Source: an uncultured Eubacteriales bacterium
GTDB lineage: Bacteria; Bacillota; Clostridia; Peptostreptococcales; Anaerovoracaceae
Reading direction: 5' to 3'
Assembly: GCA_900315125.1 (NCBI GenBank)
Contig: OMXT01000008.1
Location: forward strand, 27,090 to 91,089
DNA length: 64,000 bases
A program made the translations under genes and the position numbers. Shown here piece after piece: positions 44,001-52,400 of the stretch. The notes beneath the pieces were generated by a model. The model had not been told where the DNA came from, made no database searches, and saw only the letters and a list, made by a program, of their open reading frames with translations. Numbering within the stretch: position 1 is the first letter of the stretch; each line of letters starts with the position of its first letter.

Positions 44001-44708
44001 CGGCGAATCGCGACGGTGACGAGCCGGGACCTGGAGGAGGCAGGCGGAGCATCGGAGGAAGGGGCCGGTGAGGGACCGATTGGCGGATCGAACGGATTTG
44101 CGGGCGCGGCCGTCACGGCAAGCGCCGGGGCGCTCCGGGACGGCCAGCGGGTGGTGATGGCAGGTATGATCACCGGCAGGAAGACGCTGATCACCAAGAA
44201 GGGGACGCTGATGGCCTTCGTCGATCTGGAAGATCTGTACGGCGTTACAGAAGTCGTAGTATTTCCTAACGTATATGAGCGCTGTCAGGCTAATATAGAT
44301 GAGGACAAAGTCGTCGTGATCCGGGGGCGGCTGGACTGTAAGGAAGGGGAAACGCCCAAGCTCCTGGCTGAAAGCGTGGATGACATGGATGAGCCAGAAC
44401 AGTCTGGGGGCCGGGATCGGAACCGGGAGCAGACATGGGAGCAGAACAGAGGGGGTGCTCCCGCCGGTCAGGGCTTTGTTCCCCGGGGAAGGCTCAAGGT
44501 GAAGATACCCCCCGGCAGGGACCAGCATCGGTCGCTTGCGATCCTGGAGCACGTGTTCAGCCAGAATCCGGGAGACGCGGAGGCGCTGATCTACCTGCAG
44601 GACGGGAAGCTGATCCGAAACCGACGGGGCGTGGAGCCTAACGTGTATATGCTCCGTGAATTGAATGCGGAGCTTGGGAGTGAGAATGTGAAATATCAGG
44701 AGGTATGA
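41097..44708 (+). CDS. dnaE: DNA polymerase III alpha subunit
   Basis: 1203 residues. N-terminal PHP domain (FAHLHVHTEYSLLDG, ALAITDHG), C-family polymerase core with the catalytic acidic motif MPDIDVDF (about residue 398) and GPGRGSAAGS, then helix-hairpin-helix and OB-fold (QRVVMAGMITGRKTLITKKG). It is DnaE-type, not PolC. Two low-complexity stretches are unusual: a Gly/Ala/Glu-rich linker at about residues 980-1015 before the OB fold, and a Gly/Arg/Gln/Asn-rich one at about 1100-1135. The second encodes an inverted copy of the short dispersed repeat (44464-44482). The stop overlaps the pfkA region, so the two are one operon. Confidence 0.95.
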   Translation: MAFAHLHVHTEYSLLDGAARIKDVVARAKELGMDALAITDHGVMFGVIDFWRECRKQGIRPVIGCEVYTAARRMEDRDPVKDKYQGHLVLLAESNEGYKNLIKIVSKGYTDGFYYKPRIDKSVLREHSEGIIALSACLAGKVQNCLLNRDYPGAKKEALELLDIFGPEHFYLEIQDQGLEEEKMIRSNLIRLSRETGIPLVATNDVHYVNQEDAEAHDVLLAIQTATNIYDEHRMKFATDQFYLKSEEEMKALFPDVPEAIENTEAIANRCDVEFTFGEYHLPEFTPPEGMTNQQYLRRLCAEGIQGRYDEVTEDLQQRLDYELGVIESMGYVEYFLIVWDFINYAKRNGIMVGPGRGSAAGSLVAYCLHITDIDPIRYNLIFERFLNPERVSMPDIDVDFCIERRGEVIEYVRRKYGKDNVSQIITFGTMKAKAVVRDVGRALDLSYADADRIAKAIPFDLHMTIDKALETSPDLARMYREDPAVHKVIDMSRKLEGMPRHASTHAAGVVISRLPLDEYVPLYMTDKGLATQFNMTTIEELGLLKMDFLGLRNLTVIRDALALIERDHGVRIDFARMGYDDRAVYDMIAAGNTDGVFQLESGGMTQFMKNLKPSCFEDVVAGISLYRPGPMDSIPKYIANKKDPSRIQYVTPELAPILDVTYGCLVYQEQVMQIVRDLAGYSYGRSDLVRRAMSKKKQDVMMEEKKYFIYGKDAPDGTVEIQGCVRNGISAEAAESIFADMETFAQYAFNKSHAAAYAVVAYETGYLKKYYPTEFMAALLSSVMGDTGQTSRYIRNCEEMGIQVLPPDVNESDKKYTVVNGKIRYGLRGVKNVGDNAIDNIIEARETRGMPRSIFQFINNIDVTVVNKKAVESLIKAGALDCFSPNRAAHLAIYEQLMSSAQNDARKNVAGQISLFQTQSGSMGAVEAAERLPDIQNFPPRILLGLEKEMLGVYISDHPLNAYADRIRRIATVTSRDLEEAGGASEEGAGEGPIGGSNGFAGAAVTASAGALRDGQRVVMAGMITGRKTLITKKGTLMAFVDLEDLYGVTEVVVFPNVYERCQANIDEDKVVVIRGRLDCKEGETPKLLAESVDDMDEPEQSGGRDRNREQTWEQNRGGAPAGQGFVPRGRLKVKIPPGRDQHRSLAILEHVFSQNPGDAEALIYLQDGKLIRNRRGVEPNVYMLRELNAELGSENVKYQEV
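44464..44482 (-). repeat. Short dispersed repeat, exact inverted copy inside dnaE
   Basis: On the minus strand GGAACAAAGCCCTGACCGG, identical over 19 nt to the copy after glmS. It encodes part of a variable linker (AGQGFVP) in DnaE. Confidence 0.6.
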
Positions 44709-44710
44709 TG

Positions 44711-45673
44711 ATGAAGAGAATTGGCGTACTGACAAGCGGGGGCGATGCTCCCGGAATGAATGCGGCGATCCGTTCGGTGGTTCGCTGCGGTATAGAAGCA
44801 GGCCTTGAGGTCTACGGCATTGAACGGGGCTACGAGGGCCTGATCGACGGCGAGATCCGTCAGATGGACAGGCGCTCGGTAGGCGACATCCTGCAGCGGG
44901 GCGGCACGATCCTGAAGACGGCGCGGAGCCAGCGCTTTATGACGGAAGAAGGCATGACGAAGGCCCTGACCATGCTGGATACCTTTGGTATTGAGGGTCT
45001 GGTGGCCATCGGCGGCGACGGCACGCTCCACGGCGCGCTGGAACTCAGCAAGCGGGGCGTGAAGGTCATGGGTCTGCCGGGCACCATCGACAACGACCTG
45101 GCTTATACGGATTTTACGATTGGTTTTGACACGGCGGTATCCACGGTGCTGGACGCCATCACCAAGATCCGTGACACCTCCTCGGCTCATGAGAGGGTCT
45201 CGGTAATTGAGGTCATGGGCAGGAACTGCGGGGACATCGCCCTGTACGCCGGCCTGACCGGCGGTGCGGAGGATGTGATCGTGCCGGAACTGCCGGTGGA
45301 CATCAACAAGATCTGCCGCAAGGTGGTCATCGGAACGAACCACGGCAAGATGCAGAGTATTATCATTAAGGCGGAAGGGGCGCCCATCGACTCCAATGAA
45401 CTTGTGGAGGAGATGATCAAGCGCACAGGCCGTGAGGTAAAACTGGTCGTCCTGTCTTATCTGCAGCGGGGCGGTTCTCCCACCATGCGGGACCGGCTGC
45501 TGGCAACGCTGTGCGGCAGCAAAGCCGTGGAGCTGCTGGCTTCGGACTCGTCCAGCAAGGCTATCGGCGTGGTGGACGGACAGATCATGGAATACGACCT
45601 GGCTTCCGCCCTGGAAATGGAACATCACATAAACATGGATATGTACAATCTGATTGGAGTACTCAGCAAATGA
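44711..45673 (+). CDS. pfkA: 6-phosphofructokinase
   Basis: 320 residues, ATP-dependent PfkA type. ATP/F6P motifs: GVLTSGGDAPGMNAAIR at the N-terminus, GGDGT (about residue 100), LPGTIDNDL with catalytic Asp (about 125), and LSYLQRGGSPT (about 255). It commits fructose-6-phosphate to glycolysis and so receives fructose from the sucrose locus. Three consecutive ATGs (44705, 44708, 44711) follow AGGAGGT; the third is best spaced and gives the family-typical MKRIGVL. It overlaps or abuts dnaE, a pairing seen in other Bacillota. Confidence 0.95.
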   Translation: MKRIGVLTSGGDAPGMNAAIRSVVRCGIEAGLEVYGIERGYEGLIDGEIRQMDRRSVGDILQRGGTILKTARSQRFMTEEGMTKALTMLDTFGIEGLVAIGGDGTLHGALELSKRGVKVMGLPGTIDNDLAYTDFTIGFDTAVSTVLDAITKIRDTSSAHERVSVIEVMGRNCGDIALYAGLTGGAEDVIVPELPVDINKICRKVVIGTNHGKMQSIIIKAEGAPIDSNELVEEMIKRTGREVKLVVLSYLQRGGSPTMRDRLLATLCGSKAVELLASDSSSKAIGVVDGQIMEYDLASALEMEHHINMDMYNLIGVLSK

Positions 45674-46449
45674 TGAATACAAAGGATACCGCTGTCATAT
45701 ATTATTCTAAATACGGATCGACCGCCCAGTATGCCCGCTGGATCGCTGAGGCCCTTGGACCGGGCGCGGAACTGATCGACGCCCGCGCCCGCAAGCTGAA
45801 ATACCGTGACCTGGCGCCCTACGATACGATCGTCTACGGCGGCGGCATCTATTCCGGGGGCATCAAGGGGGTGGAATTGATCACCAAGAACTGGTCGAAA
45901 GGCCTTGCCTCCAAGCGGGTCATTGTCTTCGCTGTGGGCGTGGCGGTGGATATCCCCGCCAACCGGGACCAGTGCATGGAGATCAATTTCAAACAAAGGC
46001 TGATCAGCTGGACTACCGGCGACGCTGCTGCGGACGCAGGTGCATCCGCTCCGGCTCCTGATGATGCGTCTGCTTCCGGTTCGGCGCCGGCTTCTGACGC
46101 ACCTGCTTCCGGATCGCCCGATACATCCGCCTCCGGCTCTTCCGACTCGGCCGGCGGCGCCGGTTCCTCCGATGGAACTGCCGCCGGCTCCTCCGAGAGC
46201 CTCGGACTGAAGGAACTGCTGTCTCAGAAAATGATGCCGGTTCAGTGTTTCTTCCTGCCCGGCGCATTGGATCCGGCCGGTCTGAAAGGCCTGGACCGCC
46301 ATATCATGAACCTGACCCGAAAAATGATCGGCGACGGCGCTTCCGGCTCCACCGCCGATAATGCGGATGTGGTCCGCCGCCTGAACGAAGGCTGCAACCT
46401 GGTCGATAAGGATGCGATCCGTCCAATCGTGGAGGCCGCCCGATCCTGA
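45670..46449 (+). CDS. Flavodoxin-domain protein with Ser/Ala/Gly-rich insertion
   Basis: 259 residues. The N-terminal half looks like the flavodoxin_5/HemG-like fold: YYSKYGSTAQYARWIAEAL is the FMN-phosphate loop, and YDTIVYGGGIYSG a second flavin contact. About residues 117-177 are an insertion made almost only of Ser, Ala, Gly, Asp and Pro. The fold then resumes (LKELLSQKMMPVQCFFLPGALDPAGLKGLDRHIM), typical of the menaquinone-dependent protoporphyrinogen oxidase-like relatives. ATGATG overlaps the pfkA stop, so it is coupled to it. Redox partner unknown. Confidence 0.82.
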   Translation: MMNTKDTAVIYYSKYGSTAQYARWIAEALGPGAELIDARARKLKYRDLAPYDTIVYGGGIYSGGIKGVELITKNWSKGLASKRVIVFAVGVAVDIPANRDQCMEINFKQRLISWTTGDAAADAGASAPAPDDASASGSAPASDAPASGSPDTSASGSSDSAGGAGSSDGTAAGSSESLGLKELLSQKMMPVQCFFLPGALDPAGLKGLDRHIMNLTRKMIGDGASGSTADNADVVRRLNEGCNLVDKDAIRPIVEAARS

Positions 46450-46537
46450 GGATGCCCGGTTCTGACCGCTGCGTCACTCCCTTGAGATCCGCCGGTTTCC
46501 GTGGCGGCTCCGAGCGACTGAATCGTCTTAAGGGCAA
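46450..46537. other. Spacer after the flavodoxin gene
   Basis: 88 nt between the flavodoxin stop and repeat copy B. GC-rich, with no terminator or other signal recognised. Confidence 0.4.
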
Positions 46538-46889
46538 AAGTTATATCATTTGGAGCACAAAGGCCTGGTTGATATACTTTATTCGACGCTCGAAAGCATA
46601 AGTTATATCGATTCCGCCAATACGCGCGAAAAAATATAATTTGTCAGGAGAATGCGGGCTCTGCTTGGATAAATGAGGTATGATTCGGATGCAAAGTTAT
46701 ATCGGCTAGCCTCAAATGCGGGAGAAAATATAAGGCCAACTAAGGAGCTAACGTGAAATACGATTGATGTTATATCAAACGATTTGGTATGCTTATTATG
46801 ATATAATTTCTGCTCTTCATGAAGGACAGAAGTTATATCAAAACCGCTGTCCGGTCACTATAAATATAACATTTGATCCAATTCGTACT
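46538..46889 (+). repeat. Five-unit half-site module, copy B
   Basis: Units at 46538-46579, 46600-46642, 46694-46736, 46767-46809 and 46830-46872. Left half-sites are AAGTTATATC (fourth: TGTTATATC), right half-sites ATATACTT, ATATAATTT, ATATAAGG, ATATAATTT, ATATAACAT. Starts are 62, 94, 73 and 63 nt apart. The end tag TGATCCAATTCGTACT is at 46874-46889. Located between the convergent flavodoxin and dinB genes. Confidence 0.88.
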
Positions 46890-46962
46890 AACAAGAAATT
46901 TGAGCATATCTCGGAAGGGTGGAATTATCATCGGCCGCGCATTTTGCGCGGCCGTCTGTAGT

Positions 46963-48321
46963 TTACAGATCGATTCCGATGTCATTTCCGATGATCCCGC
47001 CATACCGGATGGCGCTGTTTCCAAATTTGGCGCGGATTTGGTCCATGGTGCGCTCGACGGTGTCGTGATCAGCAGTCGACGAGCGTTCAGTGGCAGCATC
47101 GTTCGCGGCAGATAACATTGTTGCAGGCCAGTTTGCAGACGATCCACCCGGGGTATTCGACTCGCCTTTACCATTCTCGTTCCTCCCGTCAACGCCAAGC
47201 ATCCCAAACAGCGACAGCTGCTCCCCTTCCGAAGCTGCGGTGGCTTCGTCCACCAGGTTTATGGCCGTTACCGTCAGCAGACGAATGGGCGCATCCTTCT
47301 TCCAGGAATGATGAATCAGGTCCAGGGCCGCCTGGCGAATGTCAGAAGTCAAATCCACTGGCGCATCCAGCTGCTTCTGGCGGCTGATGGTCTTGAGGGA
47401 CGGGTCCTTTATATCGACCTTTACGCCCCAGGCCATCAGGCCGTAACTGCGGAGACGGCTGGCAACCGTATCGGACAGCGCCGTCAGCGCTGTCCGAATG
47501 TCGTCTTCGCCTACCAGATTCCGGCTGTATGTAAATCCATTTCCTACTGATTTTATCCTGTCCCGTTGGCTGAACAGGCGGACGGGGGACTGGTCCTCGC
47601 CCCGGGCGTAGGTGCGCAGCACCGGTCCCTGTTTTCCCAGCAGACTGGCGAGGGTGGACGGATCCGCATTGGCGAGATCGCCGATCGTGCGGATACCCGC
47701 AGAAACAAGCCTTTGTGCGGTGGAAAAACCCACGAAAAACATCTGCCCCACGGGCTTGGGCCAGAGAAGTTTCTGATAATTGTCACGGGTGATGACGGTG
47801 GTGGCGTCGGGCTTTCGGTACTCGGAGCCCATTTTGGCGAATATCTTATTGTAGGACACGCCGGCGGACAGGGTGATGCCCAGCTCCCGGCGGACCCGGC
47901 CGCGGATGGTGTCGGCGATCTCCCGGCCCGTGCCGAACAGCCGCTGGCTCGCCGTTACATCCAGCCAGGATTCGTCGATGCTGAACGGTTCGACCATGTC
48001 GGTGTACTCCTGGTAGATCTGGTTCAGCAGCCGGCTGAAGCGGCGGTATTTTTCGTGGTGCGGGGGCAGGAGAACCAGGTCCGGACATTTCTTCCGGGCC
48101 TGCCAGATGGTCTCCGCTGTCTGGATGCCGAACCGCTTGGCGGGTTCATTTTTGGCCAGAATTATCCCATGGCGGCTGTCTGCGTCCCCGCCCACAGCCA
48201 CCGGTACCCGCACCAGCTCCGGATGCTCCAGCAGCTCCACGGACGCAAAGAAACTGTTGATATCACAATGTAAAATTACCCGGTCGCCCTGCCCCGGGCG
48301 GTCTGCGTTGTTCATTCTCAT
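46963..48321 (-). CDS. dinB: DNA polymerase IV (Y-family, DinB)
   Basis: 452 residues. Palm motifs: HCDINSFFASVE near residue 18 and PFSIDESWLDVT near residue 112 carry the metal-binding acids. FAKMGSEYRKPDATTVI and the little-finger domain follow. It copies damaged templates with low fidelity. The C-terminal ~70 residues (after SLFGMLGVDGR) are Ser/Asn/Gly/Ala-rich before a final IRAKFGNSAIRYGG segment, as often seen in clostridial homologues that include a beta-clamp-binding peptide (QLSLFG). Its frame ends close to repeat copy B. Confidence 0.93.
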   Translation of the reverse strand: MRMNNADRPGQGDRVILHCDINSFFASVELLEHPELVRVPVAVGGDADSRHGIILAKNEPAKRFGIQTAETIWQARKKCPDLVLLPPHHEKYRRFSRLLNQIYQEYTDMVEPFSIDESWLDVTASQRLFGTGREIADTIRGRVRRELGITLSAGVSYNKIFAKMGSEYRKPDATTVITRDNYQKLLWPKPVGQMFFVGFSTAQRLVSAGIRTIGDLANADPSTLASLLGKQGPVLRTYARGEDQSPVRLFSQRDRIKSVGNGFTYSRNLVGEDDIRTALTALSDTVASRLRSYGLMAWGVKVDIKDPSLKTISRQKQLDAPVDLTSDIRQAALDLIHHSWKKDAPIRLLTVTAINLVDEATAASEGEQLSLFGMLGVDGRNENGKGESNTPGGSSANWPATMLSAANDAATERSSTADHDTVERTMDQIRAKFGNSAIRYGGIIGNDIGIDL

Positions 48322-48439
48322 AGATCAGTACCTTTTCGTGCAGCAAAGGCTTCGTTTGTGATATTATATCATACAGATCGGGTGGCATGAACATGCATGC
48401 GGAAAACGAAAGGCGCTTCAGGTAAGCGAGGTAACCACT

Positions 48440-49009
48440 ATGAACCACAAACAGCAGGTCTATATCAGTAAGAAAATGTCATACGCCCTGCGCCACAACC
48501 CGGCCAAATACGGTCTGGAGCTGGCGGCGGACGGCTCGGTGGAGTTAAGCCGGTTCCTGAAGGCGATGAACGGCATGCATCATTTCGACCCGCCCCTGAC
48601 GGAGGCAATCATCCGGGAGGTCATGGCAGGCGCGGACAAGCAGCGGTTCGCGGTGGAAGACGGGCGGATCCGGGCTCTGTACGGGCACTCGATCCCCGGG
48701 AATGTCACCCACCGGGAAGCCGAGCCGCCGTCGGTGCTTTATCACGGCACGTCTCGGAAGGCCATGGAATCGATCCTGCGGCTCGGGCTGCTGCCCATGG
48801 GCCGGCAGTACGTCCATCTCTCCGCGGATGTGGAGACCGCCCGCCAGGTGGGCGCCCGGCGGGACTGCAGGCCAGTGATCCTGACGGTGGACGCGGCCCG
48901 GGCGGCGGAGAACGGCGTGCGCTTCTACGTGGGCAATGATAAGGTATGGCTCGCGGCGGAGATCCCTCCCCGGTACCTGTCGGAGACTTCTCCGGGAACA
49001 AAGCCATGA
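48440..49009 (+). CDS. kptA: RNA 2'-phosphotransferase KptA/Tpt1
   Basis: 189 residues. A winged-helix N-terminus (MSYALRHNPAKYGLELAADG) is followed by the ADP-ribosyltransferase-like domain with YHGTSRKAMESILRLGL, VHLSAD and VLTVDA. Conserved Arg/His/Arg residues of the family are visible. It removes an internal 2'-phosphate from RNA using NAD+. In bacteria the natural substrate is unclear; it is thought to act in RNA repair or 2'-phosphate cleanup after certain nucleases. It is divergent from dinB with its own short promoter region. Its final codons overlap a variant of the short dispersed repeat (GGGAACAAAGCCATGACC). Confidence 0.92.
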   Translation: MNHKQQVYISKKMSYALRHNPAKYGLELAADGSVELSRFLKAMNGMHHFDPPLTEAIIREVMAGADKQRFAVEDGRIRALYGHSIPGNVTHREAEPPSVLYHGTSRKAMESILRLGLLPMGRQYVHLSADVETARQVGARRDCRPVILTVDAARAAENGVRFYVGNDKVWLAAEIPPRYLSETSPGTKP

Positions 49010-49404
49010 CCCGCCATCTCCCGAATGTTCGGGTATCAGCGCCGCTCTGTATACATAGGCCAGGCCGAGTCAGGGAATATTCTACCTGTTTGTCTTTACA
49101 AAAGGTCTTGTATTGTAAAAAGAACTTTAAAACCCTGTACGCTTAGGGTATAATCCAGTTAGTTCACGAGAAGTAACCGTGGACTAACTTTTTTATTTGT
49201 TTGGTGTGTGTTCAATTTCCCTTTAATAACGGACAAGTAATGTAATGCAATCACCGGGGAGAGACTGCACTTTTTGCTGTATCAGTAGATTGGTAGATCA
49301 GTATATCAGGCGGCTGACGGCTGCCTGTGCGCCCGCCCGGCCTGCGCGCCGGTACGCTGCTGCGCATTCACCTGCGCAGCCTTTCAGACAGGAGATATAT
49401 AGGA
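49010..49404 (+). promoter_or_regulatory. Leader and control region of the surface-protein gene
   Basis: 395 bp without a gene. A -35 candidate TTTAAA (49126-49131), 17-bp spacer and TATAAT (49149-49154) are followed at once by a hairpin and T-run (annotated separately). Downstream is a further stem CTGCGC/GCGCAG at about 49361-49380 just before the ribosome site AGGAG. The arrangement looks like an attenuated leader, but no known riboswitch was recognised. Confidence 0.5.
49158..49195 (+). terminator. Hairpin with T-run immediately after a promoter-like box
   Basis: Arms GTTAGTTCACG / CGTGGACTAAC (one G-T pair), 9-nt loop, then TTTTTT. It begins 3 nt after the TATAAT at 49149-49154, so a transcript from that promoter would start inside it; alternatively it terminates kptA transcription. 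Confidence 0.75.
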
Positions 49405-52400
49405 ATGAAAAAAGAAAGAACTAACAACAGATTCGCCCGGCGGCTCCTGGTCGCCCTGATGTCTCTGACCGTCATCCTCGGCATGATGCCGGCCATGGGG
49501 GCGTATGCGGAGGATCCAGCTGACGGGGGGACTGCTTCGGCAGCGGAAAATAACACGCGTTGGACGCAGATTTATTTGCCTCCCGCGGCGGATGCAGGTG
49601 AACCCTATGATGCAGGGACGAAACCCTTATCAGACATTCTGAAAGAGGCGATGAATTTCGGCATCGTCACGGAAACATTTACTTTGGAAGGCGGGGATGC
49701 GGAGACAAATGTGGCGGCAAAAGTCGCTAAATGTACAAGCCAGACTGGAAACGATTTGACTAATGATGCGGTGCAGACATTTATCTTTGGTGAAGTGGAT
49801 GATGTTTTCAATATTAAGGGTGAGGATGCCATTGTTAAATGCACAGCGGATGATGCGGCTAAAATTCGGGCTCTGGGCAGTACCAGACTGACTTATCAGA
49901 ACGATACCAAGGCTAATCTGGATGCGGAAGTTCAGGGCATGATCGATAATGTAATAAACCGATCCACAGCCATGGCGCAGACGACTCCTACGGCAACGGT
50001 TACGCCCAATTACTCCAGCCAGAAATACGAGCTGGATATCAGCGATCAGCCGGCGGGAACTTATTATGTGACGATTCCTGACGATATGTGGAGCGGTGAC
50101 GAAAATGGTTTATATACGATGACGACAACTCAGTCCGATGGGACGGAGATATCACAGAAGGTAAATGCCATTTCAAAGGAAAACGGCAAGCTGCAGATAA
50201 AGAAAAATGATAATCAGACTATCATTTTCAATGTACCTTCCTCTGGCGATCTGAGCATGGAGAAATTTTATATTAATGATCAGGGCGCTGATGCACTGAC
50301 GGGAAGCAGTGGTTATGACAGCGCTAAGACACTGATCTGGAATTTTCCTAATGCTTCCTCACTGAATATTAAGGGATCAGTTGTCGGCGCAATCATCGCT
50401 CCGGAAGCAGCAGTCAATACTGCAGCGACAAGTGCAGGCTGGCTTGTTTCAAAGTCTGTTACTGTTACCAGCGGTGAATGGCATAATGTAAATCAGAAAA
50501 TCAAGGCGCCGGTTGTTAGCAATTTATCCTATAAGCTGAATATGAGCAAGTCTATGGGATATCCTGATAATGTCACGCAAAATAAAATCAGTAAAATTAA
50601 GGGTACGATTACATTCCGGGTTTATAATTCAGATAAGTCGCAAGCTGTAACTTCGGAAAAGACCGTCGAGGTCAGAGGCGGAACAGTCTCGGCGAATGTG
50701 CAGTTTGATGAATCGCTTCCGTCCGGAACATACTGGGTTAAAGAAACATTTAATAAAGACTTGATGGATAGCCTGAAAGATGCAGGCGTGGTTAATATTC
50801 CTGATTTTGCAGCACGGTTGACACCTTCTAATTCTGCAGATGCATCCAGTGAAATAAAGAATGCAAGTGCGGCATTAACTAATACGTACCATAGTTATAA
50901 GCTGAAAGTTACGAAGTCAATAAGCCTGCCTCAGAATATTACAGATGAAAATAAGAAAAAGATTGACGGAGTAATCGAGATCCATGTGTACAAAGATGCT
51001 GAGAAAACTCAGAAAATCGGAACGGGTAAGGAAATTACGGTTACTGATGGAATTGCAGGTGTTCCTGAAAAAAAAGACAGTGATAGTGTGACTTTTGATG
51101 CTACAGACGGCATTGATGGTCCCGGACCCTATTACGTGACAGAGTCCTACAGTGCTGATAGCGATCTTGCTAAGGGTCTTGATACCGCAGATCTGAACAG
51201 TAATCCCAACACTGTAACCTTTACTGCAGGAACAACAACGAGTGTCAGTACCCTCAATCAGGCAAACGAAATAACGCTTCAGAAGGACACGACAACCGAT
51301 GTTTCCTTCACTAATGCTTATTGTGAAAAGGAATATAAACTTCATGTCAATAAGGTGATGAATGTTCCTGAAAAGCTTAGAAATGGAATCAATGGCGATA
51401 TCAAGATCCACGTCTATAAGTCATATAAGGATGGTGCGCTCAGCGACGAGATAACCAAGGATCCGACCTCCAATATCATCCATGTCGAGGATGGCGTCGT
51501 GAGGGGTGACGGTCTGAACTTTACCAAAAAAGATGGTATCACAGATGAGGGTCCATACTATATAACTGAAGAGGTCTGTGATAATCTGGCGAAGTCGATA
51601 TCCGAGACTGGTATTAATGCAACCCCGGCAGTTTCTGTGACCTATGGCGAGAATACGGATGGAAATACAACAGGCCAGATTGCTGAGGTGAAAGTAAAGG
51701 GTAACGATACGGCATATATCACATTCACTAATTCCTATGATATGCCGACACCAACCGATGTTCAGTTCAACGCTACTAAAAAATTAGAAGGGAAGAAGTT
51801 ACAGGATCAGGAATTTGAGTTTTGCCTGAAAGGCTCTGATGGAAATATCATAAGCACTACCAGAAACAATGCCGATGGGGCAATCGTATTTCCGCCCATT
51901 CATTACACGGACGCTGGGACGTATACATATACAATTAGTGAGGTGAATACCGGCAAGCCGGGCGTTACTTTTGATAACACGACACGGTTGGTAGAAGTTA
52001 CCGTAAGTAATAATGGCGGTGTTTTGAATGCAGTTGCTAAATATGATGGGAATGAAATTGCTCAGCCATTTAGCAACAAATACGAGACGCCCAAACAGTC
52101 TGACAATCCAGGGACGAACGATCAGCCGAAATCGACATATGCAACAATAAGTGCAGAGAAGATGCTGGAAGGCCGTGATCTGAAGGATGGAGAGTTTACA
52201 TTCACCCTCAGCGGGAAGGATGAATCAGGGAAAGACATGACTTTGTCGGCGACGAATGATGCGGACGGAAAGATCAGCTTCCAGCCCATCACATTCACTA
52301 AGGCGGGAACATACACCTATACGCTGAAGGAGGAGCTGGGCAAGGCAGAAAATGTCACCTATGATTCTTCGGAGAAGACGGTAACGGTCAATGTGACGGA

